From Polytrichum commune (lineage: Eukaryota > Streptophyta > Polytrichopsida > Polytrichales > Polytrichaceae): a stretch of 64,000 bases of DNA. The position numbers and the translations under genes are program-made. The notes under the pieces were generated by a model. The model had not been told where the DNA came from. It saw only the letters and a list, made by a program, of their open reading frames with translations, and ran no database searches. The DNA lies in NCBI GenBank assembly GCA_950295325.1, contig OX485807.1, forward strand, positions 46,778,440 through 46,842,439. Direction: 5' to 3'. Below, piece after piece: positions 25,101 through 36,400 of this stretch (its first letter is position 1; every line of letters begins with the position of its first letter).

Positions 25101-26740
25101 AGATGTCAACATGCAACTATTTCTAGTTGATATGGCATCAACATTAGTTTCAAAGACTCTGAACCAGTCGAGTCCCAAGTCGCTTGAGATGATGTGATCA
25201 CAAATCTATAGGGGGTCGAGTTTTTATGCTGGATGGGTGAGAGGTACGCTCGTATGCAATAGTTCCAGCCTCGAATGGTTGCCTGATGTATTGCATGTGA
25301 CTTGCCTATTATTTGCTAGCTTGTCGAGTGCAACAACAACGATTGCTTCCATGTTTGCTTGAGGGTGGAAACAAGAGGGTGATCAAAGGAAGTTACCCAC
25401 ATGAATAATAATCATATGATATTAATCCTATCCGATCAGTAAATGTCAAGGGAGGTCTTTGAGTTGTGGTTGGATTAACTTAACATGACTGCCACAAAAC
25501 TGAATGGTTGCCTAATGTTGCACATAAGTACTTGACTTACAACCTTGGCTCGTGCAACAACTACTTCAAGGGGAAGGTTTTGTGGTACCCACCAAGGAGG
25601 GAGGATGGAAATGTAGTGAAACATTTTATAGTCCCATGGATTTAATTTTAAGCCAATGGACAATAATGATATTAATAATACCTCATCCAACTAGCACTGG
25701 GAGGTTGGGGGGGGTGTCACTCCCTTGTAGAGATCTGAACTATTTGAAAGAAAGGATACATTCTAGAGGGTTATTAAATAATGTGCATATGCATGAAATA
25801 TTCTACACATTTGATGATTGTTTAGGAAATATACCTAGTGTGTTCTCAAAATGAATTTCCAATATCTTTATTTTTATTTGTGTTTATTTTGAAACATCAA
25901 ATAGGGCTTTATCTTCAATGCAACACGTTTTCTAGTGGAACGCTAGTTGCTCTCTTGTGGGGAGGGCTTTGATTTGTGGATTAGCTTAACCACTAACTTC
26001 CCACGCCCAATTTCCCTCAAATCTCCCAAGAAAATGTGACCTCAATTTTAGCGACCGTAGCTATAGATCTAAAGTTTTTTCGACAAATCCAACCATACAC
26101 ATGTTTGCAAGTTAGAGGTGACTACTCACAATCCAAATTTTAAACAGTGAAGTTTTGTTATGAAGGAGATTAAATATAGGAATGTCAATAATGGTCTTGA
26201 GGGGTAGCAATTTAGATCTTAAATTGGAGTTGGTTATTTGAACAAATCTCCACTCAAATCATCTCCAAATGACAAAATGTTACCCTCATTCAAAAGAGGG
26301 TCAATATACCCACAACACATGTCCAACTAAACATTTACAACGGTAGATGTCTAGGAAATGTTGCGTTTGAGTATTATGCACATCCTCAAATCATTTGGGA
26401 ATCGTCAGCACATAGGGACCACAAAAACATGTATAGGATATGTTGCCCTAAAACGTAGAGGTGACAATTGTCAAGCAAACATTCATGAAGAGGCTTCGTT
26501 ATAAAACCAATTGAGAGCACACTCCCATGTTTGAACAGATGAAACGGGTGAATCAACATGAACCCACATGACAAAACATAGCATACCTAAACATGAACAA
26601 GAAGAGTAGTTGAAACAGTCCGGAAAACCATCCGAACTGGTGTCAAAGGGGTCAGAATGAATTGGTCACAACCATATAGTATGGTTGCATAGGACATTAG
26701 GAGTCAAGTAACCTAACACACCCAGTCCCTCAAACTCCCA

Positions 26741-26743
<3 letters not shown>
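22121..26743. other. AT-rich intergenic DNA, no gene recognised
   Basis: Only short open frames without motifs. A G tract followed by GTCACTCCC at about 25705-25725 matches the inverted ends described at 47495 and 49452 and may be a solitary end of that element type. Confidence 0.4.
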
Positions 26744-26810
<67 letters not shown>

Positions 26811-26813
26811 GGG
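26744..26813. repeat. GA microsatellite followed by a G tract
   Basis: About 28 GA units, then 13 G. Two minus-strand open frames that give Ser-Leu repeats here are products of this tract. Confidence 0.95.
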
Positions 26814-28707
26814 CATTGGAAAGGGTGACAACTACATAGTACATAGTGCCTCTCCGTCCGGCTGCCTGACACATGAGTTCTGCGAAAGGAGGCAATGAGA
26901 GGCCGGCCAGGTGCTGCTGACACAGCCCATCACAATGCCCTCCCTTCCTCCGCGTGTGTAAGTTACACATCCCCAGAAGGTTGGTCATCCTCACCCCACA
27001 CTTTCACTGGGTGGACGTTGTGAACTATGATAGTGCCAAATATATGTTGTATATATATGGGCCTTATGTGTGCCCTCCTCGGAAGATCCTAACTGGGCAC
27101 TTATGAAGGTCGGTACGTAGTAGCTTAAGAATGTAAACCCAACACAAGGCATGATGTGTTGCGAGAGATTGGACTTGTTCGTGTTCAAAATGTGGACACA
27201 ATTCTATGTTTAAGCTCTGGCCTGTGTGATCGCTTGAAAGAAAGAACATCCCCACTTTGATGTCTTATAACTTTTGCATCTAAGCTTTGACTCTAAAACT
27301 TGAAATGACAATTTGCATGATTTGTAGTTCTAACGAGCTTGTGCGTCCCATTACTAAAAGTATGCATTCTCATTTGTTTGGTTCTCCTCGACGCACAACA
27401 ATTTCACTGGATGGATGTCATGATGTAAAGAGTTTGTGGGCTTCACATGTTCACTCTTCTTAATTGGAGACCTACCTTTGAGTGGTATGTCCACTACAAG
27501 GCAAAAGAGGGGGGGGGGGGGGGGAGGGGGGCCATATGACCAATTAATGAGCACAAGAATCTTGACTTTGATAAGGAATAAAATACTTGTATGAGCTCCA
27601 AAAATTATGAGGAAAGTGGTAGTAACCTCAATTTGGATTTGCTAACCATATAACACACATACAACCTACATATATAAACACAAAAAACCCATTTCTATCT
27701 ATCACTTACTAAATTTCAGCTTCAATTTGCATGATACACAACTGCTAACCTTGAGACAATTCCGGGTCCAATGCAAAGGGTAGTGCTGTATGTGTGGTTA
27801 ACAAGCCACGTGCCTTTGTATAGGACCCTTATGTATACCCAGTGTGCCATATCAACTGAGATGTGCGGCATGTAACATAGCATAGCAATACTATGATCGG
27901 GGTACATTCTGAGGAAGTCACTTACCAGGCTAATCTTGTTTGTTGTCTTGCCCGACAACAGTGCTAGGTGAAGTGGGAATTAACAGCCTTTCCCTTGTGC
28001 CACGTGGCGCCCACCTAGTGGCTGGGCCACATCCGGGTGGAGTGTGAGAGAGATGCAAAGGGCCCCTCCCCACGGGCACCACCAACCAACCGACCACCAG
28101 ACAATGTGGATACTCCCATGAATAGCTTTATTTCCCCTCGCCGACGCCACAATGGACATGATTTACTAATGCCCCCTCCCCACTTGACATTAGCTAAGCC
28201 AAAAAGTGGGTTCTTAAAAATGAGTGTTCACACCATCGACATTATCTAGTGCCGAGCCTAGTTGGCAAATGATGTGGCATGGCTTAAAAGTGGAGGTTTT
28301 CAGCCTCAACCACTGACCTTCCCATCGGTACCTGAACATGAGGCAAGAATATAGGACCTTTAAAAGTGTCGCATGCCGCCCTTGTGATTGGTTGCTTTTT
28401 AGTCTTAGCTATGAGGGCACGAGGAGCTCCATTAACAAAAACCCATGGTAAGTATTAAGGCATTTGGGGATGGGACAAAAACTATCCAACATTCATTGGT
28501 TGGTAGATAAAACAATGAACATGTGTGAAAGCTACTTAACTAAAACCTACTTGGAAATCTCTGGAGCAAGTTCTTGTAGGTGCATTGGGATAGCCGGACG
28601 TGTCCGCTATAACCGAGGGAGCTTTACCTGGGTTTTAGGGAAGTCTTTGGTTATTTGCTAATGTCAAGTGGGGAGGGGGCATAAGTTGTATAAGGTGCAC
28701 GTGCCTT
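26814..28707. other. Intergenic DNA, no gene recognised
   Basis: A long G tract interrupted by one A lies at 27509-27531. No coding or RNA gene was recognised. Confidence 0.4.
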
Positions 28708-29210
28708 GGGGCCACCTCACACATGAACCAAGAGCCGTGACAGTGAAATTGTGAGAGCCCGAAAGAAAGTGTCCAAAGGTCCATCTCAACACACCTCCAA
28801 CATCACGTAGTGTGGTCACGGACCCCCTCAAGTGTAGTGTGAAGTCATATGTGACCGAGCCCTCAACCAAATGCTATTTCAACGCATTTCTATTCATTCA
28901 GGTCCTCACACATGATCAAATAGAATAAATCAACAGTTGTGAGTATTCAAAATGTCATGGTCTCCCGGTTTTGTGTTAGGTCTACCTCCAAGAGATGGTT
29001 TTGGAAAATAATCCATGTGACCATGAAACATGGTCCATTTGATGCCATGTAGAAATCCATGTAGACTTTACATACATCTTGCATTCACATACTATGTTGG
29101 TCCCTCAAGCGTAGTGTGAAGCGAACTTGGACCCGCTCCACCTTCTCCACCGATGAGAGTGCTTGAAAGTGTAATGGTCACGGGCTCTCAGTCTTGTGTG
29201 TGAAGTGGCC
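28708..29210. mobile_element. Foldback MITE, copy 2, without the nested insertion
   Basis: Matches 18021-18884 along its whole length apart from the nested 359-base block, for example TCTCCCGGTTTTGTG, CATGGTCCATTTGATGCCAT and CATCTTGCATTCAC. It begins GGGCCACCTCACACA and ends TGTGTGAAGTGGCC. The target duplication is eroded. It serves as the empty-site control for the nested MITE. Confidence 0.75.
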
Positions 29211-30059
29211 TTTATTCCAACACCAAGGCTACTTTGGGTGGAAAACGGCTCAATATCCTCCCTCTGAGGATGAACACTTGGTTGGGACTAACAAAGAGTC
29301 ATTGTTCAACACTAACCATGAATAATTTAAGAAGATTGCATGTACATATATGTTGACTCAAAAGTTATACTTACTATTTGCAACACAAACAACCACCATC
29401 TCATTCACTGAATTTGACCTAGTATTGCCATGATCAGTTCCCGGAAAATTCCGTCCAAGGAAAACACAACAAACGCAACCCAATCATAGCTGCTTTTTGA
29501 CAATAAGGTCGGAATGTCAACCATGTGTTGTTAGTGTATCAATAGCGAGGGCTAGAGGGTGATACAAACCAACTACATAATACTTCAAATTACCTAAAAA
29601 TTCCTAAATGCAATCTTACTAAAACTTGAAGGGAAAAGGAACACTAAATATCCATCAAGTACCTAACCTACATCATCCTCAATGAAATAATGCTAGAAAG
29701 AAATCAAGTTGCATCTCATCTAACCCCCAAATATGAAATTTTATCCACAAAACATGAATGCCTCAATATTTGGCTACACCAACGGGTAAGCAAATCCCTC
29801 CTACTTACAAGTAGACATTGCACCACCGTGGAACCCATCCATGTGATGCATGGGTACTTTGTAGAAAAGAATGGAAAGCAAATGGGTTCTCAATCATGCA
29901 AGTGCCAAGAATTATTTGCACTTATATCTTTGTATATTTATTTATTTTAGTATTTACTCTTCGTCACGATTTGACATTTAATCGCCTTATCGCATTCTTA
30001 AGGCATTGAATTCATACAAGATTAATTGATCAACAAGGTTCCTTATTCTAGATTTATTG
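29211..30059. other. Intergenic DNA, no gene recognised
   Basis: An open frame of 86 codons (29690-29950, plus strand) has no recognisable domain. Nothing else is seen. Confidence 0.4.
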
Positions 30060-30446
30060 TACACTAGAAGGGACCACGCCTCATGGATGCAACCACAATA
30101 AGCTCATCTACCATACACTAGATCCCTCAAGTGACGCATAAAATTATTCGACCATGTGGGTCGGTTCCATGACCTTGGAATACATCAATGATATTATCTA
30201 CCCCCCGAACAAAGTAAGAATATTCGTTTACTGTTCATGCATTCAAGTTGACACTTGAAATTTTGGGTGGAATTATACTCCCAACACTATTCACAAGAAA
30301 CATTGATCATCTCGGTATTATTCATTGAAAGTACAAACACTACTCACAATCTCCGTACTATTCATACCGGCATTGTTCATTATTCATACCGACGTCGATT
30401 TCTTTCTATTTTCTAAGTTTCTTCCCATGAAGGTAAGATATTGGAG

Positions 30447-31015
30447 GCCCCAGGCTAGATCACATCTTCACTTGGCTAGGCCCCGCCCCTCCCACGCTTC
30501 CTTCACTGCCCAGTCTTCCTACCCGCACTTGCGTGGGAACTCTTCCCGGTTTGGAACCAATGTGACAACACCCGGTCACTTAAGTCATTAAGCGCCTTCG
30601 GCATGTGAAGGAACTCCATCAATTAACTTGGGAATAATGAAAGTGAGGTCAACTTGAATATTTGTAATTTTGAACGGGTATTGTCACATTGGTTCCCAAC
30701 TAGGAAGAGTTCCCACACAAGTGCAGGCATGAAGACTAGGTAGTGAAGGAGGAGTGGGAGGCAATGATCGGGGAGATTTTTGGGCATAATCGGTTGAGAT
30801 CCTAGTGTTTGCAAGTCCAACTGTTTTTTCTATATTAATTTGGGGTATATTCCATAAATTCCTCTCAAGTGATTGATAATTCTCTTGAGGTCTTCAACTT
30901 CAACCGGTTACTTCTCAACCTCCACCGGTTCACGTGTACGTAACTGCCGGTTCTCCCCGATCATTGGTGGGAGGGACGGAGCCCAGCCGAATGAAGATGT
31001 GATCTAGCGCGGGGC
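30447..31015. mobile_element. Long-TIR Mutator-like MITE, copy 2, with nested hAT-like MITE
   Basis: Starts GCCCCAGGCTAGATCACATC and ends with the inverse arm, GATCTAGCGCGGGGC. Perfect 9-base flanking duplications ATATTGGAG lie at 30438-30446 and 31016-31024. The related repeat at about 45633 has a single ATAGTAGAG at the matching site, so it is the empty site. A 9-base duplication and long inverted ends are the Mutator hallmark. Confidence 0.85.
30762..30966. mobile_element. hAT-like MITE nested in the Mutator-like MITE
   Basis: A 205-base insertion with perfect 15-base inverted ends (CAATGATCGGGGAGA), flanked by the 8-base duplication GTGGGAGG at 30754-30761 and 30967-30974. The copy at 21573 has a single GTGGGAGG at the same place. 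An 8-base duplication and a CA-start end fit the hAT superfamily. CCGGTT motifs recur inside near the right end, like subterminal transposase sites. Confidence 0.85.
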
Positions 31016-31676
31016 ATATTGGAGGCCCATGTCAGGGGCTAAATATAGAATGAATTGCAGCCATGCAGCTGAACAATGGTCAATGGGACAATGCAAATAT
31101 AGTTAATAAGGCGGTGGAAATTTGGAAGGAGTTGTGCCATTTGTTTATGTCAGTGTTTAGCCCTTGAGTGACGCCTAAACTTTTACTTACAAAAGCTTAC
31201 TCCGTATCCTTATTACTGACAATTAAAGCTGGCGAGTCATGGAAAACCACAAACATCATCAAGTATCTTAAGTTTAGTACACACATATATATAGGCGCAT
31301 GCAAGGAGGCCTGCACGTGGAAAGAGGCACTTGAGTTGGGCGACTTATTAAGATTACTGTACTTACTCCCAACTGGCCAGCTACCCCTTTTGTTCACGTT
31401 CAGCCATGCATGCAATGCAATGCAATGCAATTGAAGGGATTTTACTACACAAGGTATACGTAATGTGAGCTAAGCGGGTTCTTAAACGGACACTCTTAGC
31501 TCTGCACCCGCTTCTTGTACAATAGGAAACACGGAATTACGGCAACGTGAACGTAGCATGTTCAAATCATGCCCGGAGCCATTTTGCTTGTGAGTTTTGG
31601 AGCTCATTGTGAATTTCTTATTCATTATCGAAGCCAAGATTCTATTGCTCGTTATGTGATCATATAGGTCCTCATA

Positions 31677-31914
31677 ACTACACTGTTTTGTGTAATTAGT
31701 GTGGGTTACCATTTGGAGTTACGTGTTGCTATAACATTTTTATTGAGAGTTTCCCTTTTTTAGTTAAATTAGATAAGTAGTTAGTATGCGCACTGAAGAA
31801 TATGATATAGCTTAGTTGGTAAAAATTGATAATGTCAATAAAAAGTTATAGCAATGCTTGACTTCGAATGGTAGCCCACACTAATTACACAAAAACATTG
31901 TAGTATAAATGAAA
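31677..31914. mobile_element. Foldback MITE with about 60-base arms
   Basis: The left arm (TGTTTTGTGTAATTAGTGTG, then GGTTACCATTTGGAGT) is the imperfect inverse of the right arm, which ends ACACAAAAACATTG. TA lies at both outer edges, so a Tc1/mariner (Stowaway-like) origin with TA target is possible. No coding capacity. Confidence 0.6.
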
Positions 31915-32042
31915 ACATGGGTTGAAGATGACTTGTTAGAATAAGAGGTAGATGTAGGAAGTGTCTTAGCACTATTTAAGAATACATATCAACATAATAT
32001 ATTCTCACAATGGAGAGTTGTAGGCTAGACTATCCAGACTTA

Positions 32043-32378
32043 GAGCCACTTCACACACACGAATAAAGGCTTGTGACCATTGCATTGTAAGATCTCTCAT
32101 TGGTCGAAAAGGCCAAGACCATCCAAGTTCACTTCACAAGTTAGAAGGTGAAGGCCTAAGGGCACACATAAATTACCATGGATGAAAAAGTCTACATGGA
32201 TTCCCACATGCCAAACTATAAATAATGTTTTTGATTTGCCGGAATTTGCGCTAGGCCCACCTCCAAGAGGTAGGCCTAACGCAAATTCCAACAAACCTTG
32301 TGAATGACCTCTGGATGAGAATCAAGGGCCTTCACAATTACATGGTTTACAACCCTTGGCTCATGTGTGAAGTGGCTC
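32043..32378. mobile_element. Foldback MITE, copy 3, with palindromic centre
   Basis: A 336-base element with ends GAGCCACTTCACACA / TGTGTGAAGTGGCTC, perfect inverses. The flanks are TTA and TCA (eroded TTA duplication). The centre is a second inverted repeat, GGAATTTGCG and GCCCACCTC around CAA, with GAGGTAGGCC and CGCAAATTCC on the other side. Confidence 0.75.
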
Positions 32379-33293
32379 TCATGTCCACACTGTGATTCAA
32401 ATTCTTCTCAAATCCACAACATTCTCTTGCAAATAAATGTGTGTAGACCATTTACCCCATAAAGCCTAGGGATTTTAGCTTGAACCAAAGGTGTATAATA
32501 GAAAACCTTATTTGGAGTTGCGTAGAAGAGAAAAGTTTTAAAGAGTCATTCTTAGATCACATCTATTCAATTAGAATATAAATTAGCATCTTTCTTCATC
32601 ACATCATTTTAGAATCATTTCCCTTCAAAATAGAAAAGTAAAAATTCGAGATGCATCATAATCACTTGATCTTACATATGATTTGGCTAAAAGTATGACT
32701 TTTACAACTTGGTGGAAAGTCAAGAAACAAACAAGAGAACTACGTTTTTAAGAAAATATCTTTAAAATGGTCACAACCAATTTTGGGCTTCTTACACATT
32801 CAAGTTTTAAGTGCAACCCTTGATGGATTCATATACCTTCAAAGTTTAATGTATATGAAAATACATGATGTCATAGTGAGGCTTGCTCTCATCAACCCTC
32901 TAGGAGAACTCATTTTGCTAGCATTTGTGAACGAGGAACAATGTCGGTGACAAATTTGTGAACAAAGTTTGTTTGCTTCCAAGTTCTCCGATCAAAGAGC
33001 AATTTTTTTTCATTCATTCATGAATGATTGTGTAGGGTGGTGCATTTGTGTTTAGAATGGCAGTTTATGTGTCTACTCGGGTGTCAAATGATACGTAGAG
33101 CAACAATCTACCACATTCAAAGAAACATTGTGTAGAGCTTGAAACTTTGCCCAAGGGATTGGTGTACTTTTTTGTACCATAAGACATACGTTTAACCGAT
33201 AGTTTTAAAAGAAAAAGAAAAAAGAAAAAATGTTTTAAGTACATATGCACATTGGGGTTAAAAACACACCCCTTTAAATGTATATATATATAT

Positions 33294-33481
33294 GGGGGCA
33301 AGTATGTTTCCACGATTTGGAGCCATTTTTTGAGTCTTTGGGAGGGCCTTGAGTTCCCTTGCAAGAAACATCCTAAAAGCTAATTGAAAGGTTGCATGGT
33401 TTGCCAACTCCAAGGATCCTAAAACTTAGATAAGTCACATCGGTCTCATTTCTCCATCGAAAGAGGCGTGTAATATACCAT
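33294..33481 (+). repeat. Dispersed repeat B, copy 2
   Basis: The inverted counterpart of 20040-20235, here with a short GGGGG end preceded by a TA tract. Confidence 0.6.
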
Positions 33482-36400
33482 TGGGAAGCTCCATGTTACA
33501 AATATGTGTCTTATGATTCACAAGTTGACTGCTAATGCAAAGAAATGAATAAACTCAAAGGCCCCGAAATTTGTTGCTTTAATTGTGAGGAATTAAAAAA
33601 TAAAATAAAAAATGACGCACATGAACAGACAATATCATATGATAGGAACAAGTGAAAACGAGGTTAAGACACTCAGGCCACAAAGGGCTCAAATCCCTAT
33701 TGATGTGTTTAAAGGATGTGCTTGAAAATTTAATCAAAGCAATAGAAAAATTAGTGTGAGGTATGTTTTTGAGATATTTATATGTGAATGATCAACAATT
33801 GTATATTTACAAATACCATTTGGTTTCAATTGTCATGTGTGTATATATGAATGAAGAATTAATTTTGATGGATATAACTGGGGTTTATTTAATACCCTAT
33901 GAACGCACATGCCATGAGTGATATACAAAGAGTGCATCCTATGGGAGCCCTATGGACACTTGTTGGATGTTGTGGAAGTGGTTTCAAGTAGAACTTATCA
34001 TTCTTACATTAGAAGTGGTCCTAAAGTGATCCCACTCCGTGTGCATTGTTGATATCAAGGTCCATGAATGAAAGTGACATATGCGCCGAGATTATGCAAC
34101 TAAACCCATAATGGCTTGATCCCTTCTTATATGTACAAGATCTTAATAGCACCAATTTATATGTGCTTAACCCCTAAAGGCCGAGGTGGACCTTTTTGTC
34201 TGGGCAATTACTATTACCTCATAATATCAAGATACACATTTATGTTATAATCTTTTGATTTTGGACATATGGATGGTCGAAACACTGTACGAACGATGCT
34301 AACTCTGCAACACTTCCATCCACAAGGTTAGATCTTCCATAAGAAGTGCCGATTCTCTTGAATGAGCTTTTGAATGAAACTGAATCGTTTCAAACGACTT
34401 CGAAACGATTTCGCTTCGACCTTCAGGGGTTAAATTCAAACGAAAATCCCATACCAGTTGGCCGCACAGGACAAGTGACCACATAAGACACACATACCTT
34501 ACCGCCGCAAGTGCATAATGGTGGAATTACGTGTTGAAAAAAGCCGATCACGGTAATTAGGTTCTTAGGTTAAGCGAGATTGAGTAGGGTCGCATCAATA
34601 GCCATTGCCGTGACAAGGTAAAGAGCTGACAATACAAGCTTTGGGGGGTACCAAGGACCACAAGCGCGAGACACTTGGGGTCCCTCAGCGAGCGGTCCTT
34701 TGCACAACACCATTGTGCACAGGGTTCTAAATTATATCGCTCGCTTGCGGACATAATAAATGGCAAAGTCTGCCCACACACAGTGAGTGACTTAGTATAT
34801 CCGACCCTGGGCCCTAGCTATGTGAGGGAGATAAAAGGGTTATTATGATCGTCCGGTGAAGGGCAATGGCGGGCATGGGGGTTAAGATATCGATCGTAAC
34901 GTGGGCATCGATATTGGGACCAAGCAGTGTCCTTACCTCTTTTGAAGATATGTACTCCCACTCACCACGCACCATGCTTTGAAGTTTGGTAAGTACTTGC
35001 CTTCAAAAGTTTCATGGGGCCTTGAATTAATGGATGGAAACGGGGAAGGAGATGGGTGTTTTTTAACCTACACATTTGTGTGTATTATGGTTTTGTGAGT
35101 ACCCACGCAATACTAATAATTATCACAAAATTTAGAGTGGGTTAACCTGTTCTTGAATCCTAAGGAGCAACAATCAAATACTAGATAATGCACCAACTCA
35201 AGTGCCCTTTCACATGTACGTGCTTCCGAAGGACATGAGTCCAATGGTTCTTACATGTAGTTGCACTATGACCAACACATTTTGTTTCAAAGAATGCACA
35301 ACCACGTCTTATGTTAGGGAGGTTGAGAGATTATAGAAAGGGGTCTCATATTGACAATGAGTTGCTTTAGTCACGCTTGTTTACAAGTCCTCTGTAACCT
35401 TGAGCTTCCAACTTGAAACCTTGAAAGTTCCATTGGGCCTTCATTACTTCCTTGTGGAATGACCTCGACAAGCTCATAGTCAAAATCCTAGACTACCTCA
35501 CAAACCTCCTCATGGAGGGCACTTAAGATTGTTGAGAGTTTGACTCTTGTAAAGTGACCCCCTCAAGTTGAAACAATCCTGAGCTTGTCACAAATTCTCC
35601 TTCGTTTTAACACCATTTGTATCTTGATATTTCACATTGGTCACGACCACTTTACACTTGCTCAAACTATTGATAACTTGAGGACATCAATTTGAGCTTT
35701 GGTAGAATCCCAGTAATGATCTCCTCAAAATTGTGAGTTAGCTTGAGCTCTAGTATAGAGAGAACCTAAGTGAAACCCCAATTCCTATGTATTATGAATG
35801 ATAAAGTGAAGTTTATCCGGAACTTGGGTGTTTGAGAATAATATGGTACTTAGACTAGCTTGTCAAGCATTGATGTCAGCTTTTGGGAACTGCCAAATAT
35901 TTAGACTGAATGTTGATGAGCGCAGAGGGGGTAGAAGGTGGCGTAAAGGGAGGAGTGTTGGGAGATGTGTAGGGGAAGGGGAAGGACATGCTCCTTGGTC
36001 CTTACAAGTACCAAAGCCCGGGTGCACTGCCACTCCCTAACCTACCGTTCATCAATGCCAAGGCAATCTATAACGTGAAATCCATCCCCAACCCATAATA
36101 TTATTATATGTTTCACCCTCTATTGTCAGTAACTTACATTTGGTGAAAATCTTCATCATTGATCTTTGAGATATCGTTTAGAATAACATACCTGATTATT
36201 CATCCAAGAGCAGATGGGTTGTCAACACTCATCACACATTTTCATCCATGAAGGTGAGTTAACATCCATGGCTATCAAATTTGGTCTACAATTTGATTGG
36301 TTATAACTGATAACCAACTTGAAAAGGTGGATGACTCTTCCACTCTCCTCTCGTAGGTTACCATTGCAAATTATGAGAGTTTCCAGTCTATGGCCACTTT

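Larger units (their letters stand above)
30060..31075. repeat. Dispersed repeat A, copy 1, split by a MITE insertion
   Basis: Matches 45250-45690 on the same strand: shared stretches include ACATTGTTCATTATT, TTTTCTAAGTTTCTTCCCAT and, after the insertion, ATATAGAATG. Rich in TATTCAT motifs. The matching copy lies just before the decayed Gypsy pol at 46 kb, so this may be an LTR or leader region of that element (inference). Confidence 0.6.

Noticed and set aside
26666-26994. Minus-strand frames with Ser-Leu repeats
   Set aside because: Translation of the GA microsatellite.
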